64,000 bases of DNA from positions 277,680 to 341,679 of the forward strand of contig JALRMH010000043.1 of NCBI GenBank assembly GCA_026119935.1, written 5' to 3'. This DNA is from Endothia cerciana. Taxonomy: Eukaryota > Ascomycota > Sordariomycetes > Diaporthales > Cryphonectriaceae. Within the stretch, counting starts at the first letter, position 1. Every line of letters starts with the position of its first letter. Of this stretch, positions 22,089 through 34,328 are shown in pieces. Below the pieces are notes generated by a model. It ran no database searches. It saw only the letters and a list, made by a program, of their open reading frames with translations, and had not been told where the DNA came from. A program made the position numbers and the translations under genes.

Positions 22089-24321
22089 CTAGTTCTCGTG
22101 TGTGAACTGGTCAGCCCTCGAAGTACCCAGTTGCCGCACGGTGAAGAACTGCCCTCAAAAGTTGAACGGAAGGAGGATGAGGGGATGATTGCTACGTGTT
22201 CTCGCTACAGCCTTCCCGGACCATATTCCTCCAGCGGCATCGAGACGCTCCTGTCACAGCGCCTCGCTGTGTTGATCCCTTGGCAGTCTCACCCGCTCAG
22301 GTACGGTATGCCTTCTTCGAAGTCCCACAGCCCCCGGCTAATGAAACGGGTTGAGCGCTCAGACACTGTTCTGGTGACCCGAGGCCCGCTGTGCGCTGTT
22401 CCGTGAGCCCCCAAAAGAGGTAAAATAGGACACCGTGCAGGCAGGATATGGCCGCTCGCATAGCCCAAGAGCTGCGCGGACGATCCAGTAGCAGTAGGCG
22501 GCCTGACCTCGCGGCCCTGCCCTTCCAGTGTCTCGATGGGCATCGTGAGCAGGGGGTCTGCCGGCGGAGCTGGCCTGATGCTGCGACGTCTTATTGAGAT
22601 CGATCCAGCAAGATCTCGTCTCTGCGATCTGGCCCTCAACATCGTGTCCCGTCCAGTGGGGCCTCAGCAACCGCCCTGGCAAGACGAAGCGGGTGGTTCG
22701 AGCCACCGCCCCGCCGCCTCGGAATCGCTCTTATCATCTCCCGAACCCGTGAAACATCAGCTTCTGGAGCCTGCCACTCGATCCAGGCGATCTGCCACGG
22801 TCGACCTGCTGTATTATCGTCAAGACGGCGGGGGACCGGCGAGGGCACCGCTCGGCAGTCCGAGAATGCCTCCCTAGTTTGTTCCCCGAGTAAGCAATCA
22901 GTCATCACAGCCTGAGCGAGAAGGGCAGCTCTAGGGGCACGGTGTGGAATTTTTTGAACAGCGTGAACCCCAACTTTCACAGGGCCGCTGCCCGTCGCCA
23001 GAGCATTTCCAGATCGACAGGGCGTGAGGGATATAATGCCGCGAGGCAAAAGATGAGAACGACAATCCCGTTCCGTCGCCTGGGACCATGGAGAGTTGAG
23101 CGTTACCGCCGGTCGGTCACAGCCGGAGACCGGAATCCCTGACGGGTGTGATACGGTAATCCAATTATGGGATACTTTTTGGTTGGTGGTAGCGAACCAG
23201 CATCACCCATCTCACCCACGACGCCACCGGTCGGTTGTCCATGAACGGCAGGTAAGTATCTCGTCTAGTAGCATCCGTCCCGCGACGAGTTGCGCCGTCG
23301 AAGCCACCACGTACTGTGTAAGGCAAACCCTTGCCTGGCGTCGCGGCCGTGTAGGCGGTATGTGTGTGTCGACGGGACCAAGCTTCTCTGCTCTGGGGGC
23401 CGGCCATGATTCGCGGAGAGAACCGTGGGGGGCCTGCAGCCTCGTGGTGTCCTGGCTCCGGTGTGTTCCTGGTGGTTCTAGGCCTTTAGGCGTCCCTGTA
23501 GCGCAGGGTGAGGCGGTCTCTACCCAGGTAGGTCCTTGTTGGGGTTTTTTCCCGGTGATCAGTGCGGCTTTTTGGGCTGGCCGGGCAGGGCGGAGTCTCG
23601 ATACGATCAACGACGTTTCAGGGAAGGTCGATCGTCCCGATGATTGGGCCGCAATGCAGAACCGATTTGAGGACGTCGTCGGGAAGTGGGAAGAATCGAA
23701 CCACTTTGAAGGGCGGCGGCAGAACAAAACCCGCCCACCCCCCCCTCCCCCCTGATGATCAGATAAGATTGATAAGATGTGACTGCTCGGACGTTTGCAG
23801 GTGTGGGTCGCATTTAGCATGCGGATGCTTGCGACGTACCGGTACATACCTGTTTTCAGTCCCAGCCTTGGAACGTACCACCGTGAGTCGAGGAGACAGA
23901 CGGCCCCCTCGGCGATACTGCGGTGTTTCCCATGACAGGCCCACAAGCCACACCATCGAGGTCGTACTATGGTACTATGGTAGGTATTTTCTTTTTGGCA
24001 TGCGCAGTACTGCATTAACCACCCGCCTCCCCTTGGGTCTCACGTGTAGATAGGGTGTGGGTGATCGGCCCTCCACAGGAGATGTTCACCCACCAGGCAG
24101 CTGATTCAGGTGGCCGGTAGTTATCTTTTGGACCACGCCGGAGCCCTTCAGCCAGAGGACTCTTGTGCAGGGCGAAGGGAAGTGGCGAACTTTCCTGCCT
24201 GATCATTATTGCCGCTTGGACAGGTCGTGTGGCCACAGAGTACTATACGTATGGACCCGCACACACAGTCTCCGGTGTTGTGGATCTTCGTCTCAGGCAT
24301 CGGGTTGAGCACACCAGCCCG

Positions 24322-24336
24322 CCCCCCCCCCCCCCC
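24322..24336 (+). repeat. C15 homopolymer
   Basis: A run of 15 C in the gene-poor interval, 650 bp downstream of the ferroxidase gene. Confidence 0.9.
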
Positions 24337-24983
24337 GCCTGGGACGCTAGCGGGAACTTGGAAAGCTTAGCAGAAAGCTCAACACGATGGTGAGCTGTGA
24401 CCCTCCTCGCAAAGGTGGGAGATATCTGCATAGAAACGTGTGGGGGCTGACCTTTCTCGCATGTTGGTGCTGGTTAAGCACTGTCAAGCACGCCTGTCTG
24501 CCGCGTGACGGCCGACATACGGACTTATACTGAGCCGGACCACACACTTTCCATCCCTCCTGCCGATATACATAGTACACTGCCCACGGCGCAGTGTTAA
24601 CCATTGGGTAACCTAAAAGGGACTTGGCAGATAGGTATTGCTTTTGTACCATAGGTATAAGCAGATGAGCTTGTTAAATGCAAAATTGTGGTGCTGTGGT
24701 ATCTAGGCAATTGGTATCTGAATTACGCCCCCCTTCTCTTGTTATTCCTTTTTCCCTCAGAGAGATTTGTTCATTTGACTGTCTCCCGCGGAGGGCACCC
24801 GTGCCCAAAGACCGTGATCAATGCGAGGTCGTGCTGATTGGGTTGGTGTATTGGGTCGCGTCCGCACGGGGCAGTAAGTTCACAGGGCGCCTGGAGTGCC
24901 GATAGGGGCAGCACCGTACCTGGAAAGATGAACCGGGTTAGCAGTGTGCATTGGTAAGGAGCACTTCCAGACCTGACGACGTC

Positions 24984-26952
24984 CTACCATGCAATTGTCG
25001 ATATCCCCAGGATGCCCGCCACACAGCTGAAGACGAGAGCCACGTAGCCCTTGGCCGTGAAGCCGGAGGGCAAAAAGTGCAGCATCCTAGGCTCGCCGGT
25101 AAGGTCCAGCCAGTCCTCCGTATTGCCCGCGGCGTTGCCGGTCGTGGCGACGCCGTCGGCCGCGCACAGGTCCAGGAAGCCCTGGGGGACGGCCATCCGC
25201 TCCTGGAGGACGGCGGGCGCCTCGACCATGGTGGCCGCCAGGCCCGAGTCCATGTGCCACTCGATGTGGCAGTGGAAGAGCCAGACGCCGGGGTTGTCGG
25301 CGCGGAAGCGGATGACGAAGTTGCTCATGGGCTGGACGATCAGGGTGTCGCGGCGCATGGGCGACGCGGGGGCGGCGTCTGTCGCGTCCGAGTACGTGCC
25401 GTTCCAGTGCATCGCGTCCTCCTCGCTGCGCGAGATCACCTGGAAGACGTGGCCGTGCAGGTGGAAGGGGTGCCTGCCCGTGTCATCGTTGTTGAGGACG
25501 ATCTCGATGACCTGGTTGTGTCCGAGGACGAAGGGGTTGGTCCACCTGCCGTAGATAGCCGCGTTGTCGACGTACTCCGAAGGTGCAGAGAGCACGCTGA
25601 AGAGGGAGGGGACCTTGGGGGTGGTGTAGGAGATGTCGTTGAAGAAGGCGCTGGAAAGAGCCGGCGGTCAGGCCCCATGGCTCGAACATGCACGGGGACG
25701 GAGGACTTACTAGTTGGCACCATCCTCGAGGTTGTTCATGGTCAGATCCAGCGTTATGGTGTAGTCCGGCGTTCCTAGGGGCCCTTCGCCGTCTGACGGG
25801 ACGAGATCGTAGTCGTCGTATGGGTCTAGGCTGGCCACATCCGGCATCGCGGGGAGGTCTGCCGACTCGTCGTAGACCAGCCAGCCTGTGACGTTCCAGT
25901 CCAGCGTGGACGGGATTGTGTCGAAGAGGGTAGTGTCCATGCTCCCCATCATAGGGTAGTTCGTACTTGTGTCGTTCTTCATGGTGACGAGGACGGTGTA
26001 CCGCTGACCGGTCCCGAGGTAGATCATGCTTGCCTCCGCGGCGTCGGTCCAGACCCCGTCGACCTCGACGATCTCCATGGTGTGGTTCTGGATCCAGAAG
26101 TAGTGAGAGGCGAAAGCTCCGACATTGGCAAGGTGACTAGCACCACTCAGCAACTTTGTCCAGGATATTGGAGGGGCCCGGTATCGCCCCCCGGGGGGCG
26201 GGGGGAGGGGGGGAGGGGGGGGGGGAAGAAGCGACCCACAGCATGTAGGTCTTGCCGGGCTCGACAGACATCGTGAAGTTGCTCGTATCGTTCATCAAGG
26301 CAGACTTCGGCACAGGCTCTGCGCCAGTAGGGTTCTTGTATGAGATGAAGCCTTTCAGCAACGTGGGGAACAGGTCATGATACCAGTCGGAAAGCGTGAT
26401 CACGCGCTGCTCGTCATATTGGCCGGCGTATGGGCTGTCGGGGTCCTGGATAAGGAGCGCCTGCCGGATGCCATCTGGGTATTGTCCTCTTGTGTGTGAG
26501 TGATACCAGTAGGTGCCGGTCTGGTTCAACTTCTCTGGTGGTCAGCTCCTGATACACGCCCTTGCGAGGCAGGCTCCTTTGGCGCCTGTTGTACTTACCG
26601 TGAAGTTGTAGACGACCGAGCCCCCAGTTGGGATCTCGCACTGGGTGGCTCCTGGCGGCCCATCTGCGTAGTTGGTGCCATTCTGAAAGATGCCATGCCA
26701 GTGTATAGACGTAGTCTGGTTGCCAAGCCCGTTGGTGATGTTGGCCACAATGGTATCGCCTTTGGTGGCGTTGATGACGGGCAGAGGCCAGACACCGTTG
26801 ACACCTATGACGGGCCTCAAAGCCAGGCCATCGGGGTTGGCGTACACCCATGTGATGTTGTAATCAAGGTTGATGGTCTCGCCGGCGGCCGGCAGCGAGA
26901 AGGCTGCCAGCCAGGCTATGGCCGCAGAGAACATGTTGGGTGAAGGCGCCAT
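24984..26952 (-). CDS. Fet3-type multicopper ferroxidase (fetC-like)
   Basis: Membrane-anchored multicopper oxidase that oxidises Fe2+ for uptake through an Ftr1 permease; 578 residues. Exons are 26952-26599, 26529-26240, 26136-25711 and 25650-24984. The start MAPSPNMFSAAIAWLAAF is a signal peptide. Copper ligands are visible as HWHG, YWYHSHTRGQYPDG, HPFHLHGH and HCHIEWHMDSG. The C-terminus carries a single helix (GYVALVFSCVAGILGI) with a very short tail. This anchor and the Fet3-like segment ANVGAFA...VEVDGVW separate it from secreted laccases. The 103 nt intron (26137-26239) contains a G/C homopolymer cluster and its donor is gtgggt; only this choice restores GKTYML|HLANVGAF. It is divergent from the Ftr1 gene, so the two form one uptake complex unit and probably share iron control. 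Confidence 0.93.
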
Positions 26953-29104
26953 CTCGGACCAAGCCCGCCTGGTTTTTCCTGACGACCTGCGACGACGGCC
27001 GTTTTGAGAAAGCAGAGCACGGGTGGGGGTGATCAGCTCCAAGACCCAAGAGCCAGGACGTACAAGAGCTACCAGCCCAGCCCAGCACAGCCCAGCCTTG
27101 TCTGGTGGCGACCCCCTACTATAGTATGCGGCTGGCTGCCTGGCTGCCTGTCTGTCCGCGCGCTCGTCGCGTCGACCCTCTTTCTCAGTCTCCCGTCCCG
27201 AACGCATCCAGGTTCCCACCCTCTGCCCTGCAGCCTGTCAAGGTTTGCGCGGGTTTCCCTGCGTTGGCCGACCCATGCCTCCGGGTTTGGGAAGGACAGT
27301 CGGGGGCTGCATGGGGACGGCCACGGGGCCCACCGACGGATCAACGGCTGTCGTACTTTTAAGCTTTCTGAATCCCACATGTACCTGTACCTTGACCGAC
27401 CCATGCTCTGTGGGGCATCTGATATGCCTTGATATCTGATAAGATCCTCACCCGAAAGAGCAGGTCTCCACGGAGGGCGGAGAAGCGGGGCTCAAACAGC
27501 TGATTGCACACAAGAATGCATCCCATGTATGTATATGTAACCCCCCACCAGGCGGGCAACTCCCACAGGAAGGGAGTCCACACTTTGGACCCTTTCTTTT
27601 GTGTAGCATACTGTATACAGTCATTTTGTTGAGAACATCACTGATGGACATCCCCGAGCAGAAGGACCCGCAGTGGGAGATCTGTCGATACTGCGGTATG
27701 AGGGTGGATGAGGGATTAAATTGTGTACCTCTGGGGGACTGATTCGTGCATGCTCCATGCCAGTCCGAGTAATGGCCAACATGACTCTTCTCCAGTCTTT
27801 ATGTTCAATCAGAATGTCACACTAGAACCGGCCACGCAGCAACGATGATAAGATGGGGTGCCATCTGGGCAAGGCCCAACCCTCAAAGGGTGGATCAGAA
27901 CGCCCCCAGCTAATGGAACCACAGTGCGGTGACGTTAAGCTATTATCTCACCAAGGAGGGAAGGGATAAGAAGAAGAAATTTAGGACCATTTCCCCCGCG
28001 TTATACAGCACACAGACCCCCTTCATGTACATACGACGATTAATGCCTCGGGGAATGGTGGGCGGGGGAGCACCTCGACTGGACGCCGAAGCAGGAAGCC
28101 CCGGTGTTTTTTTGGGCCGGCGAGACGGACGCGGGTTGAGTAACGTACGTTCCTGGCCGGAAATGACACGTAATACGGGCTGTGGGTTATAAACCTGTCG
28201 ACAAGTGACAACGCGCCCATGCTTGGATATTCTGGAGTTGCTTTCCCGGCACGCTTACCAACGGTTCCCTTCCTACATGGTACCACTGGACGGCAGTGAT
28301 GGGTACATACCCACTGCCGCCGTGGTAGAAGCCCTAAAGGTTATGTAGTCTCCACCACCCCAGCCGCCCCACTTGGCTGGTTTACTACTTGAGTAGTAGC
28401 CTATCCGGCCACCTGAACTCGGTGCCAGGGCGAGTTCAGTATTTCAAGCTTGATATGGAGTGAGGATGATCGGTTTGTTTCGAGTTCATCACCAACGAAT
28501 CTAACCTTTGATGTGCATATCCGTCAGCTTGGATAGCCTCGCAAGGACCTCGCATTGATTCAAGTTATTGTTCCCATTCCAACTCGTCAACAGCCCCCCA
28601 TGCCTCCTATCCCCAAGCCTCTGTGAAGAAGGGGGGTGGGGGGGGAGGGGGGAAACGCCCAAAAAACCCAAAAATAAAAATGAGACGTTACTACTACATC
28701 TAGTTAGCGAAGAGCACGGCTGAACTCTAAAACCCAGTGCTTTACAGGGATGATAACCATGTACTATATAGATTAAGAAAAAAAATATAAAAAAAAAGAG
28801 TCCCTTTTCACACAGTAGTACCGCAGTACATACTGTAGTATCTATACTGTCGACTGGGGTTGTCCATCCTTGGATCCTTGCATGGGGTCGTCCCGGCTTC
28901 TTAACGCCCATCCACACCGCGGTAAATAGTTCGATGGAGGATCAAGTCCTTTGGCAGGCGTACAAGCGACCCGAAAGTCAGAAGGCTGTTTTCAGATTGG
29001 CTTCTTTGATAAGCACGCACCATCCTGCCCTCCATCGTCACGGCTCCCCTCGCAGAGCCCTTGGTCTCGCCTGCCCAGCCCAAGACCACACAGTTTTGCC
29101 CATC
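26953..29104. promoter_or_regulatory. 2.15 kb divergent spacer between the ferroxidase and iron permease genes
   Basis: Both iron genes start from this spacer. It carries GATA-type sites: ATCTGATAA at 27434-27442, TGATAA at 27846-27851, TTATCT at 27943-27948 and TGATAA at 28751-28756. No other gene is supported inside it. An AT-rich patch lies at 28660-28810. Its size is large for a simple bidirectional promoter. Confidence 0.55.
27434..27442 (+). promoter_or_regulatory. candidate iron-responsive GATA repressor site (ATCWGATAA)
   Basis: ATCTGATAA matches exactly the ATCWGATAA consensus known for SreA/SRE/Sfu1-type iron-sensing GATA repressors. It lies 482 bp upstream of the ferroxidase ATG and 1.66 kb upstream of the permease ATG. 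About one match to this consensus is expected by chance in 64 kb counting both strands, so the location is what gives it weight. Confidence 0.6.
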
Positions 29105-30463
29105 ATGACGGTCAACGTCTTCTCCGTGGCGAGTGAGTGCCCCTACCTCTCCATACGGGATGTTTAGATATGTCTAACGTTTTTTCGTCTTTCCTTTCTT
29201 CCCTGCAAAAGTCTTCTTCATCTGCTTCCGAGAGTCCCTCGAGACCAGTGTCATCGTCTCTGTCCTTCTGGCCTTCCTCCACCAGACTCTGTCTACCGAG
29301 GAAGATCTGGCCACCCGCAAACGGCTCAACAAGCAAGTAGGTCTCAGCCCCGTCAGACGGCGATGCAGCTTGTCACTGATATCAGCGCGAACTCCCCTAG
29401 GTATGGATTGGCGTGGCCTTGGGTCTCTTCATCTGCCTCTGCATCGGGGCAGGCATGATCGGCGCGTTCTACACGATCGACCAGGATTACTTCGCCAACA
29501 CTGAGGACATCTGGGAGGGCGTTTTTGGAATCATCGCCAGCGTCATCATCTCGCTGATGGGGGCCGCCCTTTTGCGCGTCAACAAGATGCAGGCCAAGTG
29601 GCGCGTCAAGCTCATGCTCGCCCTCGAGGCCAAGGAGAAGCGTGAGGGACGGTGGGCCGACGCCGACGGTATCATGAAGCGTTTCAAGGTGTGGTCGGAG
29701 AAGTATATCATGTTTCTGCTCCCATTCGTTACTGTCCTTCGGGAGGGTCTTGAAGCAGTGGTGTACATCGGCGGTGTCAGCCTGACGGGCCTGCCGGCAT
29801 CCTCCTTCCCCCTGGCCGTGTTCTGTGGTATCCTGTGCGGATGCTTCATCGGGTACCTGATCTACAAGTAAGTGCCTCACGCCCACCTTCCCCCCCCCCC
29901 CCCCCTTCGACCAGGCCGTCGGTTAAACTCGTCTTCCCAGGGGTGGCAACACCGCTTCCATGCAGGTCTTCCTGATTATCTCCACCTGCTTCCTCTACCT
30001 CATCGCTGCCGGTCTTTTCTCTAAGGCTGTGTGGTACTTCGAGAACTATGAGTGGACTCAGGTCATCGGCAGCGACGCCTCGGAAACGGGATCAGGCCCT
30101 GGGTCCTATGATATCACCAAGACTGTCTGGCACGTCAACTGCTGCAACCCCGAAATGAATGGTGGTGGCGGCTGGGGTATCTTTAATGCCATCCTGGGGT
30201 GGGAGAACACCGCCACGTACGGCACGATCATCTCCTACAACGTCTACTGGATTGTCATCATGTGCTGCTTCGTCGCCATGCGCTACCATGAGAAACACGG
30301 CCACCTTGGCGCGTTCACCCCGGTCCTGTCCTGCTTCGGCCTGAGGAAGCGCAAGACCCTGTCCCCCGCCTCGGGAGATGTCGAGGGGTCAGCAGGCGGT
30401 GTCGTTGACCACGGAGGACCGAAGGTGGGAGGCAGAGAGGTTGTGACAGCGACCGACGCTTGA
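29105..30463 (+). CDS. Ftr1-type high-affinity iron permease (ftrA-like)
   Basis: Plasma-membrane permease that takes up Fe3+ delivered by the Fet3 oxidase; 380 residues from exons 29105-29132, 29212-29336, 29401-29867 and 29941-30463. Both iron-binding motifs of the family are present: RESLE in the first helix (FFICFRESLETSVIVSVLLAF) and REGLE in a central helix (LREGLEAVVYIGGV). About seven hydrophobic segments follow the Ftr1 pattern. The first exon encodes only nine full codons (MTVNVFSVA), as is common for this family. Intron 3 contains a C16 run (29890-29905). The C-terminal tail (about 340-380) is hydrophilic and Gly-rich, likely cytosolic. It is divergent from the ferroxidase gene across a spacer with a GATA-type iron site. 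Confidence 0.95.
29890..29905 (+). repeat. C16 homopolymer in permease intron 3
   Basis: A run of 16 C lies 22 nt after the donor of the 73 nt third intron. Part of the pyrimidine tract before the acceptor is separate from it. Confidence 0.92.
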
Positions 30464-32261
30464 GGCACCTCGGACTACACTTCTGCGGCACGGACTGGAG
30501 CATTAGGTCCGCTACTATTCCTTGCATGCAGCCAGCGGTCTGCAGGGGACCAGCCCGGAGTCTTGGACCAGTCAAATACCACCCATTTTCGGCTTTCAGT
30601 ACGGACAGACCACTTTTAAGGCTCCAGGTCGGCGGTACATGGGGAACTGGGGAACGTCGAGCACGCCAAATTCCTATTTGTACGCATGGGGAAAGGTGTC
30701 TCGGCCGAGGGTTATCGGGGATGGCCTTTACCTCCGCGCAGTCTGTTACCAGCCGGTCGGGTATATGGTGATACCCGGAGCTTAACTTGGGGAAACCGAC
30801 GAGAGTGCCCTCACAGACCGGGAGACAGCATGGCCTTGGACCCCCAATACACATTACATCCTGTGGCTTCCCGAGTTCGTCGAGGTATCGCGTCGAGGTA
30901 TCCTTCTTTAAAGGCAATATGATACATCGCTTTTCAGTTATACAGTGGCTGAAAATATTGGTCGTCATTCGAGGAAATACGCTCAGACCGCTCAGCCTGT
31001 CGCTGACATTCTGAACCACCCCGTACAGTCCAGACATGCCCGTCGGCGAGCAATCTGCAGGTACGTCCCAATATTGCAAGGGCTTATATCGAAATCCCCA
31101 GCACTAATGCACCCGGGCAGAGCGGATGCGCTTCCGAAACCAACGATGAAACCCCACCAGTGATATTAGACCTGGCAAGAAAAAGTAATCAAATGTGATT
31201 CGGACGGAAGTGGCGGAAGAGAGCCGACAGCTCGAACAAGTGACCACTTGTGCCGGCTCAAGTATAATTATATTAACTGGACTTGACTGGCTAACGACCT
31301 ATGTATGTAATCACCATGCTTGTCAGTTAGCCATTCATCACTCCCTTACTGACCGACTACATTATCCAATCATAGGATTTGAAAAACCAATCTGGGCCCC
31401 CAGTTTATAGTCGACTAGATAGTCTGTCAGTCAGCTCACACAGGGAGACCACGATCAAGGACTGTCCATTTCGATTCCCAGGAGGGATGATCGGCCTTAC
31501 TAGCAACTTTTGCCGAGCCATCCTATCTGTTGGTCTCCCGCACTTCGTATTTGACGCAACCATTCGCATAGGGTCGGCTGCACTGTCGCTAGATCCAGCC
31601 GCCCACGTCACGGGGAGGAGCGTCAAACCATGCTCGAACGGCTTCCCGCACCGGTGACGGGGGGGGCTATGAGAAGAAAAAGAACAACTTCGTGCATAGT
31701 GATACATCTCTTTTCCATTGTGAGATGCCCGCCCAAAGCGTATTGTTCAGCTTAACTCTTACGCCATCTTGGTAAGCAAGGCTCCTTCTTATCCTCACAA
31801 CCAAGTAAGTATCATCTATATACAGTAAGCCATAACCCAGCAAGTGCATCTTATCACAGTTACCCAGGCATCAGTTGCACATTCCAAGAAGAAGAAAATC
31901 CTCTGACCGGAAGCGTCTAGGGATACCAGCCCACCATGGAACAGAAGGTCATTATGGATTCCGGACCCTGACACATCAACCACCTCTGATCGTCTGTGTC
32001 CTTCACCGGTCCGCTGATCGAAATTGACTGCAAGCTGTGTGCCTTGACGAAGCAGGGAGTTAAGTGGCAAGGAGTCCGCTCATCTGACCAAGATACAGTT
32101 CACATTCGCGGCTTTAATACACCGTGTCGAGCCATCCTCGCCTCGCTCCCAAACCAGCGCTACCGTATCGGCCCTCATTTATCATCTCCCCCGAAGTCCT
32201 CGTCATCATAAAGATTGCAGCTCACCTTTTCGATTCCTGTTGAATACAGTTTGTCATCAGC
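30464..32261. other. 1.8 kb interval without a supported gene
   Basis: This follows the permease gene and precedes the acetyltransferase. I saw only short, motif-free frames on both strands. Confidence 0.5.
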
Positions 32262-33344
32262 ATGGGCGACGACGATTCAACATGGGATACATCCACCCTT
32301 ATCGACGTGCAAACACCCAGCCTCGGTGATAGTCCCAGCGATGGCCGCGCGAAGACCAAAGCAGGTGACGTACAGGCCAAGGGTCATCCTGAAAGCAACA
32401 TGAACAAGCCCAACCCCGCAGACCGCGTCGCCTTCATGGCAGGACGGGACGACTTCCGGGCAGCCAGAGTGCGGTGTACCCACGCCTGCGTGGAGTACAA
32501 CAAGATGGCGGAGGATGCACCAACCGAGGAACGCGCCTCGAAGTGGTTGAGGTGCGTTGCTGAAACTCTTAACAGACTAACCGTCATATCCGGTGGCGGA
32601 TGGTGCCAATTCTGCTCTTGGTCGAAAGCAGGAGACCTAACATGTGACAGCATCGTGGATCCAGGCCGGAAAATGAAGATCGACGCCACGCATGCTGTTG
32701 CCCTGTCGGATGCATTCAGCAAGATGAAGGAAGGACAAGCTTCTGGCAGCACCTTGCCTGCACCGCAGATCCCTCGCCCAACCTTTCCCTACGTGAAGAT
32801 GCCTGTCTTTGTGGACTACGGCCTAAGAGTGTACATCGGTCCAACGACATTCATCAACCGAAACTGCTTCATCATGGACACACCCGTCGCGGATATCGTC
32901 ATCGGCGAGCGGTGCCAGATAGGTCCCAATGTGAACATCATCGGCGTCGGCCACTCCACCAAATACGAGGAGCGCAACGAGCTCGAGACCGGCGTGGCCG
33001 GCAGCTGGGGCGCGAAGGTCGAGATAGGCGACGGCGCCTGGATCGGAGCTGGTAGCACGGTTCTGTATGTCTGGGCTGGGGCCTCACCCCCTTGATGATC
33101 CGAAGGCTGATTGTTCGTGTCCAGGCCTGGAGTCACCATCGGTGAGTACTCGACCATTGGGGCGGGCAGTGTCGTTACTAGGGACGTGCCGCCGCGGTGC
33201 GTCGCCGTGGGCAACCCGGCCAAGGTTCTCTACCTGATTGACGATGAGAGACCGCCTGCAAGGTATGCAAGGATGGCCACGACCCTGGAGGAGGCCTTGG
33301 CGATTGGACGTGAGGAGGCGGATGGCCCTGGGAGTGAATGCTAG
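32262..33344 (+). CDS. maltose/galactoside O-acetyltransferase-like protein (hexapeptide repeat)
   Basis: Acetyl-CoA-dependent sugar O-acetyltransferase of the LacA/NodL/Maa type; 307 residues from exons 32262-32551, 32651-33064 and 33125-33344. The Mac-type N-terminal domain contains DRVAFMAGRDDFRAARVRC. The left-handed beta-helix follows with IGPTTFINRNCFIMDT, IVIGERCQIGPNVNI, VEIGDGAWIGAGSTVLPGV and IGEYSTIGAGSVVTRDVP. VGHSTKYEERNELETG holds the expected catalytic histidine loop, and VAVGNPAKVLY is the typical end. The N-terminus is about 45 residues longer than usual. A start at the internal ATG at 32400 (MNKPNPADRVAF) would remove most of this and is equally plausible. The first intron is a multiple of three, so it could be overlooked as coding. 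Confidence 0.88.
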
Positions 33345-34328
33345 GCTTGGGCTGGGGACGACCAATGAGTAGTTGCTTGATCCCTGAGTGAGCATAGGAT
33401 CTGGGGATGAGGCGAGCACATCCCCGGCGGGCACTAGGTTCCTTTTCAGTCTGTTTCATCCATTGCATTGTGTTGGTTCTTCTGAGTTTTGGTTTCCCCA
33501 AGTTGCGGTGTATAGATACGTCGAACAGATTGCATAGCTCCTTATGCAACCAACTTGCTTTACGTTCTATGAATAATCTGCCCATTTGTGCGATCAAAGG
33601 AATTTTCCCAGATATTTACAGTCGTAACTAGCAAATACACGGACCGGATGAAACTCAGCTTGCTAGACTACCAAAAGGAATCCATAGAGCTCCTGCTCCT
33701 CACCTTAAAGGACAATGGGCAGCGTGAACACAAACAATAGCTTACTCAGGGGTCCAAATGGAGACATAAAAGTGGCGACTTCAGATCTAGTGAGAAAAAA
33801 GGACTTTCTTCCAATAGAAAATACTTACGTTTTCACAGATCCTAGCCTGTTCCTCTCCATATAATACAATTACAAGGTGAGATGATACCACATTCACTGG
33901 CACGGGTTTTCCAATGTCCGACATAGAGGCTGGTAAGCCCTTATAATAGTCCCATCCACAAATTTGGGCCTATTCACACAATGATTATACAGCTGCAAGG
34001 TGTGGCAGTAATACTCTCACTAGCCCTCACTTTTCTATATCTACGCCAGATGGCAGATATACTTCGACAAGGTGAAGCTTGGCAGGCACAAATAACAACC
34101 AAAAATAAAAATGAAAATTCATGAAGGTGCTGGATGGATGATCATAATCGTCTGCAGACTGCCACCGACGTCTGAGTTTGCTTTCGACCAGAAATTCTCG
34201 TGCCAAAAGAAAAATCCGCAACCTTACGCAGTATATACTACATGCCCCGCCAACGATGCCTTCAACAACAATAGACGATACTCCAGGCAGCTTCTGTCGC
34301 GGCAGCAACAGCCCCTCAGTGAGCAGCC
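33345..34328. other. AT-rich left flank of the HEPN-like gene
   Basis: This 984 bp stretch becomes visibly AT-rich from about 33450 and contains no supported gene. It contrasts with the GC-rich acetyltransferase gene on its left. A similar AT-rich stretch follows the next gene. Confidence 0.5.

Larger units (their letters stand above)
16243..24983. other. 8.7 kb gene-poor interval
   Basis: I could not support a gene in this stretch, although average spacing elsewhere is about 2-3 kb. Base composition is not strongly AT-rich, so this is not a classic RIP-mutated transposon block. Landmarks are a purine-rich leader region upstream of the serine-rich gene (16.3-17.0 kb), a 15-bp tandem repeat (17254-17298), homopolymers at 16357, 16769, 19549, 21566 and 24322, a Ser/Gly-coding open stretch on the minus strand (21720-22088), and an ATCAGATAA motif at 23758. 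Many overlapping frames on both strands lack recognisable motifs. Confidence 0.5.

Noticed and set aside
23212..24015. 267-codon minus-strand frame in the gene-poor block
   Set aside because: It is long but reads like random translation (many Arg, Ser, Cys, Trp), has no motif, and crosses a GGGGGG low-complexity run. No splice-consistent extension was found.
16243..24983. RIP-mutated transposon as an explanation for the gene-poor block
   Set aside because: The block is not visibly AT-rich and shows no reverse transcriptase, integrase or transposase fragments or terminal repeats that I could see.
26137..26250. Apparent frame break in the ferroxidase (Pro-rich stretch ending in a stop)
   Set aside because: It is a 103 nt intron. 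Splicing gtgggt to gctag restores GKTYML|HLANVGAF, so the gene is intact.
30315..31079. 254-codon minus-strand frame overlapping the permease 3' end
   Set aside because: Its right half has no motif, and its left part is the shadow of the permease C-terminus.
32552..32650. In-frame insertion in the acetyltransferase (about 33 residues)
   Set aside because: The stretch has donor gtgcgt and acceptor gtgacag, is a multiple of three, and interrupts a conserved helix, so an intron explains it better.
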